NCBI GenBank assembly: GCA_050304175.1
Contig: JBNLDE010000159.1
Location: 1-46,711 of the forward strand
From: JAIOIW01 sp050304175
GTDB taxonomy: Bacteria; Pseudomonadota; Alphaproteobacteria; Rhizobiales; Rhizobiaceae
DNA: 46,711 nucleotides
Direction of reading: 5' to 3'
Within the stretch, counting starts at the first letter, position 1; the number at the start of each line of letters is the position of its first letter. Position numbers and translations under genes: made by a program. The notes beneath the pieces are model-generated. The model worked only from the letters and a program-made list of their open reading frames with translations. It ran no database searches and had not been told where the DNA came from. Shown in pieces: positions 1-8,299 of the stretch.

Positions 1-189
1 TTGCACTTTAAAGGGGAGCAGGGGAGACGGGGAAAACCTTGGCTGGCCCCCGACGCGCGAGGACCCGAAAGGACCTTGCAGATCCAGCTTCCTGGAAGCG
101 GAACGGACGCGGACAGAAATCGCCGGGCGGCGGTCTTCGGATCGCATTACTTACTTAGACGCGCGTGACGTGGATCGCCGTCTTCCCAT

Positions 190-212
190 CTCCCCCACGT
201 GATCCGGGGGAG
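190..212. repeat. Short inverted repeat (7-bp arms)
   Basis: CTCCCCC (190-196) and GGGGGAG (206-212) form a perfect 7-bp stem around a 9-base loop. It lies about 60 bases from a second palindrome and is probably part of the same intergenic mosaic element. There is no T run on either side, so it is not an obvious intrinsic terminator. Confidence 0.5.
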
Positions 213-271
213 CGAACTTTGAAAATGGCCAGACGGGGCAAAACCCGGGCGTGGCGACGATACCGAGCACC

Positions 272-330
272 CTCCCTTCTCCCCTCTGGGAGAAGGTGGA
301 TTGGCGCGTCAGCACCAAGACGGATGAGGG
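272..330. repeat. RIME-like intergenic palindromic repeat
   Basis: CCTTCTCCC (275-283) and GGGAGAAGG (288-296) form a perfect 9-bp stem with a 4-base loop, followed by a spacer and a GGATGAGGG tail (322-330). The combination of a CTCCC/GGGAG hairpin with a nearby GATGAGGG box resembles the rhizobial intergenic mosaic elements known from Rhizobium, Mesorhizobium and relatives. That assignment is from memory of the family; only the palindrome is directly visible. No second copy was found in this window. Confidence 0.5.
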
Positions 331-370
331 TATCGAAGGTGGTTCTTCCCGCTCGTCCGGCCTCGCTTCG

Positions 371-1405
371 CTACGCCGCCTGCTTCTTCGGCTGGATCAG
401 GCCCCTGGCGATCAGCAGCTCGGCGATCTGCACCGTGTTGAGCGCTGCGCCCTTGCGCAGATTGTCGGAGACGACCCACAGGTTGAGCCCGTTTTCAAGC
501 GTCGAATCCTCGCGGATCCGCGATATGTAGGTCGCGTCCTCGCCGGCGCTCTCGTAGGGCGTGATGTAGCCGCCGTCCTCGTGCTTGTCGATCACCTGAC
601 AGCCCGGCGCCTCGCGCAGGATGTCGCGCGCCTCGTCGGCCGTGATCGGCTTTTCGAACTCGATGTTGACGGCTTCGGAATGGCCGATGAACACCGGCAC
701 CCGCACGCAGGTCGCCGTCAGCTTGATCTTGGGATCGAGCATCTTCTTGGTCTCGGCGACCATCTTCCACTCTTCCTTGGTCGTACCATCCTCCATGAAG
801 ACGTCGATGTGGGGAATGCAGTTGAAGGCGATACGCTTCGTGAATTTCTTGCTCTCGACCGGATCGGCCACGAACACGGCGCGGGTCTGGTTGAACAGCT
901 CGTCCATGCCTTCCTTGCCGGCGCCGGAAACCGACTGGTAGGTCGCAACCACGACGCGCTTGATCGTCGCCGCGTCGTGCAGCGGCTTCAGCGCCACCAG
1001 CAGCTGCGCTGTCGAGCAGTTCGGGTTGGCGATGATGTTCTTCTTGGCGAAGCCTTCGACCGCGTCCGGATTGACCTCGGGGATGATCAGCGGCACGTCG
1101 GCGTCGTAGCGCCAGGCCGAAGAATTGTCGATCACGACGCAGCCCTGGCGGCCGATCTTCGGCGACCATTCCTTCGACACCGAACCGCCGGCGCTCATCA
1201 GGCACAGATCGGTGTCGGAGAAGTCGTAGGTGTCGAGCGCCTTCACCTTCAGCGTCCGGTCGCCGTAGGACACCTCGGTGCCGACCGAGCGGCGCGAGGC
1301 CAGCGGCACGACTTCGTCGGCCGGGAATCCGCGTTCTTCGAGGATGTTGAGCATTTCACGGCCCACATTGCCCGTGGCGCCTGCGATCGCTACCTTGAAA
1401 CCCAT
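371..1405 (-). CDS. asd: Aspartate-semialdehyde dehydrogenase
   Basis: Converts L-aspartyl-4-phosphate to L-aspartate-4-semialdehyde with NADPH, the branch point to lysine/diaminopimelate, threonine and methionine; cytosolic. The 344-residue protein has the usual family length. It starts with the nucleotide-binding motif GATGNVG (residues 9-15), carries the catalytic cysteine in the NPNCST motif (Cys130), and has the SVSGAGKEG substrate-side segment and a C-terminal SDNLRKGAALN motif typical of Asd. The ATG at 1405 begins the conserved N terminus directly. In many rhizobia asd lies close to leuB; here about 5.7 kb of other genes separates them. Very secure. Confidence 0.97.
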   Translation of the reverse strand: MGFKVAIAGATGNVGREMLNILEERGFPADEVVPLASRRSVGTEVSYGDRTLKVKALDTYDFSDTDLCLMSAGGSVSKEWSPKIGRQGCVVIDNSSAWRYDADVPLIIPEVNPDAVEGFAKKNIIANPNCSTAQLLVALKPLHDAATIKRVVVATYQSVSGAGKEGMDELFNQTRAVFVADPVESKKFTKRIAFNCIPHIDVFMEDGTTKEEWKMVAETKKMLDPKIKLTATCVRVPVFIGHSEAVNIEFEKPITADEARDILREAPGCQVIDKHEDGGYITPYESAGEDATYISRIREDSTLENGLNLWVVSDNLRKGAALNTVQIAELLIARGLIQPKKQAA

Positions 1406-1672
1406 CGTCTTGCTTGCTCCTCTCTCCCCTGGCTTGTCTCAAGCACCACTCGTCCCGCCCCCGGGAGAGTGTGGGGCGGAGCGCTTAATTCGTCTTGGTG
1501 GTTTTCGGCGTGATGCTCATGATGGCGTGTACATATCCGCTGGATACGAAAAGTCAATTCGCCCGATGCACGATTGTCGTGACCGCGGTTTGGCTTCGCC
1601 GCATCTTCCGCTATTCAGGTTCCGGGTCTTTAAGGCACCGGCAAGTGCCGGGGTGAATGTGGAGAGCGACGC

Positions 1673-3472
1673 ATGAGTGGACAGGCAATCGAAATCCGGT
1701 CGGAATCGGCGGCGGTCGTCACCTCGATCGACGTCGCGATCGGCGACCGGGTCCGCGCCGGCGACCTGCTCCTCACCACCGAGCTGATGAAGATGCGCCA
1801 GGAATTCCGCGCGCCGGCACCCGCGGTGATCGAGACGATCGCCGCCCGCGAAGGCGAGGTGGTGGAACCCGGCATGCTGCTGGCACGCATCGTGGTGGCC
1901 GAAGCGGATGCCGGCGAGGTCGACAGCGGCAGCGCCGCGGCCGGCCAGGGACAGGCGAACCGCCACCTGGCCGAAACCGCCGCGCGCCATGCGCTGCTGC
2001 AGGATGCCGCCCGGCCCGCCATGGTGGAAAAGCGCCACGCGCAGGGCATGCGCACGGCGCGCGAAAATGTCGCCGATCTGTTCGACGGGGGATCGCTGCG
2101 CGAATATGGCGCGCTGGCGGTCGCCGCCCAGCGCGGCAAGTTCCCGATCGGGGAATTACGGGCCAGCACGCCAGGAGACGGGATCATTACCGGCATCGGT
2201 ACGGTCAATTTCGCGACGTTCGGACCGGAGGGGTCCGCATGCGCGGTAATGGCGGTCGATTATTCGGTGATGGCCGGCACGCAAGGCTGGTTCCACCACA
2301 AGAAGATCGACCGGCTGATCAGGGTGGTCGAGGAAAAGCCGATGCCGCTGATCGTGTTCGCCGAAGGCGGCGGCGGACGGCCCAATGATGTCGACGCGGC
2401 GGGCGTCTTCTTTTCCGGGCTCGACGTACCGAGCTTCTGGCGCTTCGCCGCGCTCGACAGTCCGCGGATCGCGGTCGTCGCCGGCCGCTGCTTTGCCGGC
2501 AATGCGGCCTTCGCCGCCACCGCCGACATAGTGATCGCGACGACCAATTCCAATCTCGGCATGGGTGGGCCGGCGATGATCGAGGGTGGCGGGCTGGGCC
2601 GTTTCACTCCGGAGGAAGTCGGGCCCGCGGACGTGCAATGGGCTAATGGCGTCACCGACATTTTGTGCGTCGACGAGGCCGAAGCGGTGGCCGCCACCAA
2701 AAAGCTGCTCTCCTACATCCAGGGACCGACGGAAAGCTGGGAAGCGGCCGGCCAGGACGCCCTGCGCGATGTTGTGCCCGGGGACCGGAGGCTCGCCTAC
2801 GACATGCACCGCGCCGTCGCGATGCTAGCCGACACTGGTTCGGTGCTGGAACTGGGAGGCGGGCATGGCGCGGGAATCATCACCGTCTTTGCCCGCATCG
2901 AAGGCCGGCCGCTCGGGATCATTGCCAACAACCCGCTGCATCTGGGCGGAGCCATCGACGCCCCCGCCGCAAGAAAGGCGGCGCGCTTCTTGGCGCTGTG
3001 CGGCCGGTTCGGCCTGCCGGTGGTCTCGCTATGCGACACGCCGGGCTTCATGGTCGGGCCCGACGCGGAAGCGACGGGCCAGGTGCGGGCCTCCGGCGAA
3101 CTCTTTCTGGCGGGCGCCCGGTTCCCTGGCATATTGTGCACCATTGTCTTGCGAAAGGGCTACGGCCTCGGCGCGCAGGCCATGGCCGGGGGCAGCTTTC
3201 ACCGGCCCGCCTTCACGGTTTCCTGGCCCAGCGGCGAATTCGGCGCAATGGGACTGGAAGGATCAGTCAGGCTCGGCCACCGGCGCGAGCTGGAAGCAAT
3301 TGCCGACGACACGGAACGGCAGAAGCGGTTCGACGAGTTGGTCGCGGCGGCCTACGAGCGCGGCAAGGCGATCCATGCCGCCGAGCTGGTCGAGTTCGAT
3401 GCGGTCATCGATCCCGCCGAATCGCGGCACTGGATCGCATCGGCGATCGGGCCGGGCACCCGCGGCGCCTGA
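1673..3472 (+). CDS. Acyl-CoA carboxylase subunit: biotinyl domain fused to carboxyltransferase
   Basis: A 599-residue protein with two parts. Residues about 5-75 are a biotin-attachment (BCCP) domain whose biotinylation motif is ELMKM with the acceptor at Lys40 (the usual form is E-A/S-M-K-M). From about residue 120 to the end is a complete acyl-CoA carboxyltransferase with the EGGGGRP and GGPAMIEGGG oxyanion-type loops, the CDTPGFMVG motif and GYGLGAQAM. Domain order and sequence resemble the C-terminal part of the single-chain long-chain acyl-CoA carboxylases (BC-BT-BCCP-CT). No biotin carboxylase domain is present: an in-frame TAA lies at 1631-1633 and asd occupies the upstream DNA. It should therefore need a biotin carboxylase partner in trans. 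Start chosen at the ATG preceded by GGAGAG. The acyl-CoA substrate is not known. Confidence 0.85.
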   Translation: MSGQAIEIRSESAAVVTSIDVAIGDRVRAGDLLLTTELMKMRQEFRAPAPAVIETIAAREGEVVEPGMLLARIVVAEADAGEVDSGSAAAGQGQANRHLAETAARHALLQDAARPAMVEKRHAQGMRTARENVADLFDGGSLREYGALAVAAQRGKFPIGELRASTPGDGIITGIGTVNFATFGPEGSACAVMAVDYSVMAGTQGWFHHKKIDRLIRVVEEKPMPLIVFAEGGGGRPNDVDAAGVFFSGLDVPSFWRFAALDSPRIAVVAGRCFAGNAAFAATADIVIATTNSNLGMGGPAMIEGGGLGRFTPEEVGPADVQWANGVTDILCVDEAEAVAATKKLLSYIQGPTESWEAAGQDALRDVVPGDRRLAYDMHRAVAMLADTGSVLELGGGHGAGIITVFARIEGRPLGIIANNPLHLGGAIDAPAARKAARFLALCGRFGLPVVSLCDTPGFMVGPDAEATGQVRASGELFLAGARFPGILCTIVLRKGYGLGAQAMAGGSFHRPAFTVSWPSGEFGAMGLEGSVRLGHRRELEAIADDTERQKRFDELVAAAYERGKAIHAAELVEFDAVIDPAESRHWIASAIGPGTRGA

Positions 3473-3482
3473 GACGCAGGCC

Positions 3483-3507
3483 GGTCCGGCTGGCGGGCGG
3501 CCGGACC
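3483..3507. terminator. GC-rich hairpin between convergent genes
   Basis: GGTCCGGC (3483-3490) and GCCGGACC (3500-3507) form a perfect 8-bp stem with a 9-base loop in the gap between the convergent carboxylase and YcaQ-like genes. Neither strand has a T run after the stem, so it would be at best a Rho-assisted or bidirectional pause structure. Position suggests a 3'-end role; this is inference. Confidence 0.35.
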
Positions 3508-3531
3508 ATCGCCACCGCCAGGCGGGGCTTC

Positions 3532-4680
3532 TCACAGGTCCCGGAACTGGAAATCCTCGAAACGATGCAGGGCTTCCTCGACCGCCTGCTTGTGCATGGT
3601 TTCGTTGCCGGGTCCCACCCAGTGCCAAGCCTGGATCAGCAAAGTTCGCGCCTGCCGATCGGCTTTCAGGTCGAGCGCCGCGACGACCCTGTCCCCGGCC
3701 AGAACGGGAAGCGTAAAATAGCCGAACTGCCGCTTGGCGGCCGGGACATAGGCTTCGAAGACATGGTCGTAATCCAGCAGTATCGCTGTCCGCTTGCGCT
3801 GGATGATCAGCGGATCGAACGGCGACAGGATGTGGATGCATCCCGGGTCACTTTCACACTTCATTTCGTCGAGGGTCTGCGGCGCAGCCCAGTAGGCCGT
3901 GCTGTCATCGCCCTTTATGCGCACCGGCTTCAGCTTGCGGGCGCGCACGCGGCGTTCGATGACCTCCAGGATCGCAGGTTTGCGCCCGGCGTCGAGATGA
4001 CAGATGGAATCGAGGCTGATCACGGCCTGCGACCGCAAGGCGCGGTCCAGCAGATAGTCGAGTATCTGGCGCTCGGTGGCCGGGCGCGGCGGCTTCTCCC
4101 ACCCGAAATGCCGTTCCGTCAGCTCGTAGGATTTGACCATGCCCGCGCGCGCCGAAATCGCCAGCCGCCCGGAAAAGAAGCCGAGTTCCAGCGCCCGTTT
4201 CGACGGCTTGCGGCTTGCCCATTCATGGTCCTTCTCGACCCGCCTCTCCTCGATGTCGCGAATCGAGATCGGGCCGGTCTCGCGCACCAGCTTCATCACC
4301 CGGCGCAACTGGCCGGGCGTCACGCTGGCGAACCATTTGCCCGGATCGGCGCGATACGCCTTCATCGCCGGCAGGAAATAGCGGAAATCGCGCGCCGGGA
4401 TATAGGACAGCGCGTGCGTCCAGTATTCGAACACGCTTTTGTCGGCACTCTGGGCGCAATGCAGGTCGGCGCGGCGGTATGTCGGGATGCGGTTGAACAG
4501 GATATGGTGGTGGCATCGCTCGATCACGTTGATCGTGTCGATCTGCACGTATCCCAGATGTTCGATCGCGCGCTGCACAGCGTCCGGGCCGGACCCGAAC
4601 GGCGCGTCCGCGTCAAGGCGCTGTGCCGAGATCCAGACACGGCGCGCGTGTGTTTTCGTGATGATTGCGGATCCGCGCAT
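3532..4680 (-). CDS. YcaQ/AlkX-family DNA glycosylase (winged-helix, HTH_42)
   Basis: A 382-residue member of the YcaQ family of tandem winged-helix DNA glycosylases, which excise bulky or crosslinked alkylated bases, including one side of interstrand crosslinks. The diagnostic Q-x-D motif of the AlkX/YcaQ subgroup is seen as Gln46-Ile47-Asp48 inside GYVQIDTINV. Further family blocks are EYWTHALSYIP, the RPATERQ-type winged-helix segment near residue 210, and a C-terminal SPFDPLIIQRKR block. Start: ATG at 4680 with AAGGGA upstream. It converges on the carboxylase gene. Family assignment is strong; the exact lesion range is inferred from relatives. Confidence 0.88.
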   Translation of the reverse strand: MRGSAIITKTHARRVWISAQRLDADAPFGSGPDAVQRAIEHLGYVQIDTINVIERCHHHILFNRIPTYRRADLHCAQSADKSVFEYWTHALSYIPARDFRYFLPAMKAYRADPGKWFASVTPGQLRRVMKLVRETGPISIRDIEERRVEKDHEWASRKPSKRALELGFFSGRLAISARAGMVKSYELTERHFGWEKPPRPATERQILDYLLDRALRSQAVISLDSICHLDAGRKPAILEVIERRVRARKLKPVRIKGDDSTAYWAAPQTLDEMKCESDPGCIHILSPFDPLIIQRKRTAILLDYDHVFEAYVPAAKRQFGYFTLPVLAGDRVVAALDLKADRQARTLLIQAWHWVGPGNETMHKQAVEEALHRFEDFQFRDL

Positions 4681-4808
4681 CGTTCCCTTGAGCCGTGGCG
4701 CGGGCGCCGTGTCAACCCGAAAGCCGGTACCATGCTGACAGCGCCGGATCGCCCGTTTTCACCACCCCCCACCCGGTATATGCTGTGCAAAAACACCGGA
4801 GGGATGTC

Positions 4809-5138
4809 ATGAGCGACAAGATCGCCACATACGCCGAGTTCTGGCCCTACTATCTCAGGGAACATTCCGGCGCGAACACGCGGAACCTCCACTATGTCGG
4901 AACCGCGATCGCGATTCTGCTGTTCCTGCGATTCCTGTTCACCGGTTCGTTGTGGTATTTGCTGGCCGCTGTCGTATCCGGATATTTCTTCGCCTGGGTC
5001 GGGCATTTCTGGCTCGAGAAAAACCGGCCGGCGACATTCACCTATCCGCTTTGGTCGCTCTATTCCGATTTCCGCATGTTCTTTCTGTGGATCTCTGGCA
5101 AGCTCGGTCCGCATCTGGAGAAGGCCGGCGTCAAATAG
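4809..5138 (+). CDS. DUF962/Mpo1-like small membrane protein
   Basis: A 109-residue protein of the DUF962 (Mpo1-like, YGL010W) family. It opens with the family signature YAEFWPYYLREH and N-x-x-x-H (RNLHYVGT). Two hydrophobic spans follow (about residues 33-50 and 53-70) and then a GHFWLEKNRPATF-type segment with the conserved histidine. Yeast Mpo1 is an iron-dependent dioxygenase acting on 2-hydroxy fatty acids; whether bacterial members do the same is not established. Start: the ATG at 4809 has a strong GGAGGG ribosome site 5-6 bases upstream; longer in-frame extensions lack similarity. It lies 81 bp before kefB on the same strand and may be cotranscribed with it. Confidence 0.85.
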   Translation: MSDKIATYAEFWPYYLREHSGANTRNLHYVGTAIAILLFLRFLFTGSLWYLLAAVVSGYFFAWVGHFWLEKNRPATFTYPLWSLYSDFRMFFLWISGKLGPHLEKAGVK

Positions 5139-5219
5139 AAGCCGGCAAAATTTTCGAACCGGACTCAGCCGCCCGCCGTTTCGGGCCGACTTGGCCATCG
5201 TCAACGCAAGGACCTCCCA

Positions 5220-7091
5220 TTGACCGATTTTCTGCTTCTCGCCTTTATCTTTCTTGTCGCCGGGGTGCTGGCGGTTCCTGTCGCCACACGGCTCGGGCTG
5301 GGCTCCGTGCTCGGTTACCTGATCGCGGGAATCGCCATCTCGCCCGTGCTGGCCTTGCTCGGCGTCGATGTCCTTTCGATCCAGCATTTCGCCGAATTCG
5401 GTGTTGTCATGATGCTGTTTCTCGTCGGGCTGGAACTCGAACCGAGGCGGCTGTGGCAGATGCGCGCGAAGCTGCTCGGCCTCGGCGGCGCCCAGGTTCT
5501 CGGAACCGCGCTGGCAGTGATGATCGCTGCGATGGCGATGGGCCAGCCGTTCACGGTCGGCCTGGCCATAGGACTGGTGCTGTCGCTTTCCTCCACAGCG
5601 ATCGTTCTCCAGACACTGGGCGAGAAGGGATTGCTGCGCAGCGATGGCGGTGAGTCCAGCTTTTCGGTACTTTTGTTCCAGGATATCGCCGTCATCCCCA
5701 TGCTCGCGCTGATCCCGTTGATGGCGCTGCCCGAACTGGTCGAGACGCAGCACGCGGTGGCCGCCGGCCATGGCGCAGAGGGCGCCAGGCACGGCGAAAC
5801 GATGAGTTTCGTGGTAGGACTGGACGGCTGGCAAGTCGCGCTTGTCACCTTGGCGGCGATCGGCGCCGTGATCGTTGTCGGCAGTTATCTGACACGGCCG
5901 CTGTTCCGGTTCATTGCCGGCGCACATCTGCGCGAGTTGTTCACGGCCGCGGCACTCCTGATCGTGATCGGTATTGCGCTGCTCATGTCGCTGGTCGGCC
6001 TGTCGCCGGCGCTCGGGACCTTTCTCGCCGGGGTCGTGCTGGCAAACAGCGAATACCGCCACGAGCTGGAATCCGACATCGATCCGTTCAAGGGTCTGCT
6101 GCTCGGGGTGTTCTTCATGAGCGTCGGTGCGGGAATCAACTTCGGGCTGCTCATGAACAGCCTTGGTCTGACCATTGCGCTCACGCTCGGCCTGATAGCA
6201 ATAAAATCGCTCGTGCTCTATGTGCTGGGAACCGTGTTCAAGCTGCGCGGCACTGATCGCTGGCTGTTCGCCCTCGGCCTCGCACAAGCCGGCGAGTTCG
6301 GCTTCGTGCTGCTGTCCTTCACCGTGGCCAGCGCGGTCATCCCCGCAGCAATTGCCGACCAGCTTCTTCTGGTGGTGGCCTTGTCCATGTTGCTGACTCC
6401 GACGCTCTTCATTCTTTACGACCGGGTAATCGCACCTAAATATTCCGCCGATCAGCAGCGCGAAGCGGATGTGATCGAGGAAGACAACCACATCATCATC
6501 GCCGGTCGCGGGCGCGTGGGCGGGCTGGTCGAGAGGATGCTCAATTCTGCGGGCTACAAGGCGACGGTGATCGACTACAATTCAAAGACGATCGAGAATC
6601 TCGGACGCTTCGGCGTGAAGGTCTATTTCGGAGACGCGACGCGGCCCGATCTCCTGCATTCGGCTGGCATCGAACGGGCGAAGCTGTTCGTCATCGCCAT
6701 TGACGAACGCGAGCCGATAACCGAACTGACGAGATATCTGACCAAGAACTATCCGGACCTGCACGTGATGGCGCGCGCGGTCGACCGCGATCATGTCTAC
6801 GACCTCTATTCCGCCGGCTGCCGCGACATCATCCGCGAGACCTATGACAGTTCGATCCGCATGGGCCGGTCGGCCTTCGAGGCGCTCGGCATCGAACCGC
6901 ACCACGCGCGGGCGATGGCGAACGCCTTCGATACGATGGATCGCAAATCAATGATCGAAGTGGCCGATGTCTACGACCCGGCGATACCGGTTGCAGAGAA
7001 CAAGGCCTATATCGCCAAGGTGCGCAAGATCATGGAGGAGTGGCAGCCGCAGCTGCAAAAGGAAATGGAGGAGATCCGCGGATCCGGTTGA
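5220..7091 (+). CDS. KefB/KefC-type monovalent cation:proton antiporter (CPA2) with RCK domain
   Basis: A 623-residue inner-membrane antiporter. Residues 1 to about 400 form a dozen hydrophobic segments of the Na+/H+ exchanger (CPA2) fold, including the LVGLELEPRRLW block and the ALGTFLAGVVLANSEYRHELESDI region. A cytosolic RCK/TrkA-N domain follows (about 424-540) with the Rossmann motif IIIAGRGRVGG. The length matches KefB/KefC (about 600-620), glutathione-gated potassium efflux systems that protect against electrophiles. Start: TTG at 5220, with AAGGA 7 bases upstream; it begins exactly at the family N terminus, so I accept the non-ATG start. No KefG/KefF-like ancillary gene is adjacent. 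Ion specificity is inferred from the family. Confidence 0.9.
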   Translation: MTDFLLLAFIFLVAGVLAVPVATRLGLGSVLGYLIAGIAISPVLALLGVDVLSIQHFAEFGVVMMLFLVGLELEPRRLWQMRAKLLGLGGAQVLGTALAVMIAAMAMGQPFTVGLAIGLVLSLSSTAIVLQTLGEKGLLRSDGGESSFSVLLFQDIAVIPMLALIPLMALPELVETQHAVAAGHGAEGARHGETMSFVVGLDGWQVALVTLAAIGAVIVVGSYLTRPLFRFIAGAHLRELFTAAALLIVIGIALLMSLVGLSPALGTFLAGVVLANSEYRHELESDIDPFKGLLLGVFFMSVGAGINFGLLMNSLGLTIALTLGLIAIKSLVLYVLGTVFKLRGTDRWLFALGLAQAGEFGFVLLSFTVASAVIPAAIADQLLLVVALSMLLTPTLFILYDRVIAPKYSADQQREADVIEEDNHIIIAGRGRVGGLVERMLNSAGYKATVIDYNSKTIENLGRFGVKVYFGDATRPDLLHSAGIERAKLFVIAIDEREPITELTRYLTKNYPDLHVMARAVDRDHVYDLYSAGCRDIIRETYDSSIRMGRSAFEALGIEPHHARAMANAFDTMDRKSMIEVADVYDPAIPVAENKAYIAKVRKIMEEWQPQLQKEMEEIRGSG

Positions 7092-7115
7092 CCGGACCCG
7101 CGATCCGTATCGCAA

Positions 7116-8219
7116 TCAGCCCGAATAGGCTTTCAGGACGGCGTCGCCCATTTGCGACGTCGAAACCTGGGTGCAACCGTCCGACATGATGTCGCCGGTG
7201 CGCAGGCCATCGTCGAGTACCGCGGCGATCGCCGCTTCCAGCCGGTTGGCCTCGTCGACCATGTTGAACGAGTAGCGCAGGCACATCGCGAACGACGCGA
7301 TCATGGCGATCGGGTTTGCGATGCCCTTGCCGGCAATGTCCGGTGCCGAGCCGTGCACCGGCTCGTAGAGTGCCTTGCGTGATCCGGTCTTCGGGTCCGG
7401 CGCGCCGAGCGAAGCCGAGGGCAGCATGCCGAGCGAACCGGTCAGCATTGCCGCCACGTCCGAGAGCATGTCACCGAACAGATTGTCGGTGACGATGACG
7501 TCGAACTGTTTGGGCCAGCGCACCAGCTGCATGCCGCCGGCGTCGGCCAGCATATGGGTCAGTTCGACATCGGCGTATTTGGCCTTGTGTGTCGCGGCGA
7601 CCACGTCCCGCCACAACACGCCCGACTTCATGACATTGTGCTTTTCCATCGAGCACACCTTGTTCGACCGGGTTCGCGCCAGCTCGAAGGCGACGCCGGA
7701 GATGCGCTCGATCTCGAACGTGTCGTAGACCTGGGTATCGATCGCCCGCTTCTGGCCGTTGCCGAGATCAATGATCTCTTTCGGCTCGCCGAAATAGACG
7801 CCGCCGGTCAGCTCGCGCACAATCAGGATGTCGAGGCCCTCGACCACTTCCGGCTTGAGCGACGAGGAAGCCGCCAGCGCCGGGTAGCAGATCGCGGGCC
7901 GCAGATTGGCGAACAGCTCCATGTCCTTGCGCAGGCGCAGCAGACCGGCTTCGGGCCGTACCTCGTAGGGCACGCCATCCCATTTCGGCCCGCCGACCGC
8001 GCCGAACAAAACCGCGTCCGCCGCCATCGCCTTGGCCATGTCGTCTTCGGAGATCGCTTGCCCGCAAGCATCATAGGCCGAGCCGCCGACGAGGCCTTCC
8101 TCGGTTTCGAATCCGGCATTCTGCTCGGCATTCATATAGGCGATCAGCTTGCGGACCTCGGCCATTGCCTCGGGGCCGATGCCGTCGCCGGGAAGAAGAA
8201 GGAGTTTGCGCGTTGCCAT
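7116..8219 (-). CDS. leuB: 3-isopropylmalate dehydrogenase
   Basis: Oxidises and decarboxylates (2R,3S)-3-isopropylmalate to 4-methyl-2-oxopentanoate with NAD+, the third step of leucine synthesis; cytosolic. The 367-residue sequence has the LLPGDGIGPE N terminus, the substrate-binding arginines in GLLRLRKDMELFANLRP, the metal-binding VTDNLFGDMLSD segment and the NAD-site HGSAPDIAGKGIANP. Start ATG at 8219, preceded by GAGG 7 bases upstream. It is the last gene of a minus-strand run that begins with leuD about 4 kb upstream. It converges with kefB across a 24-bp gap with no clear hairpin. Confidence 0.97.
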   Translation of the reverse strand: MATRKLLLLPGDGIGPEAMAEVRKLIAYMNAEQNAGFETEEGLVGGSAYDACGQAISEDDMAKAMAADAVLFGAVGGPKWDGVPYEVRPEAGLLRLRKDMELFANLRPAICYPALAASSSLKPEVVEGLDILIVRELTGGVYFGEPKEIIDLGNGQKRAIDTQVYDTFEIERISGVAFELARTRSNKVCSMEKHNVMKSGVLWRDVVAATHKAKYADVELTHMLADAGGMQLVRWPKQFDVIVTDNLFGDMLSDVAAMLTGSLGMLPSASLGAPDPKTGSRKALYEPVHGSAPDIAGKGIANPIAMIASFAMCLRYSFNMVDEANRLEAAIAAVLDDGLRTGDIMSDGCTQVSTSQMGDAVLKAYSG

Positions 8220-8299
8220 GGAAAACCTCGTTGGAAATACAGTGCTGCCTAGCTAGCCGCAGGACCGGTCGCGCGCAAGCCGCAACAACGCGCATTCCG

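Larger units (their letters stand above)
1..370. other. Intergenic region with palindromic elements, no gene seen
   Basis: No convincing coding frame is present. The readable frames here lack family similarity and a ribosome binding site. The region carries two clear inverted repeats, listed separately, of the kind found scattered between genes in rhizobial chromosomes. It lies downstream of asd, which ends at 371 on the minus strand, so it may also contain the asd transcription end, but I see no stem followed by a T run in that direction. Confidence 0.5.

Noticed and set aside
251..1513. Long open frame opposite asd
   Set aside because: It is the antisense shadow of asd; the asd strand carries all conserved motifs and high-GC DNA often leaves the opposite strand open.
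2665..4812. Very long plus-strand frame across the carboxylase end and YcaQ gene
   Set aside because: Arg/Pro-rich, no family similarity, and it overlaps two secure genes in other frames.
4524..6491. Long minus-strand frame opposite DUF962 and kefB
   Set aside because: Charged low-complexity translation with no recognised domain; shadow of the antiporter gene.
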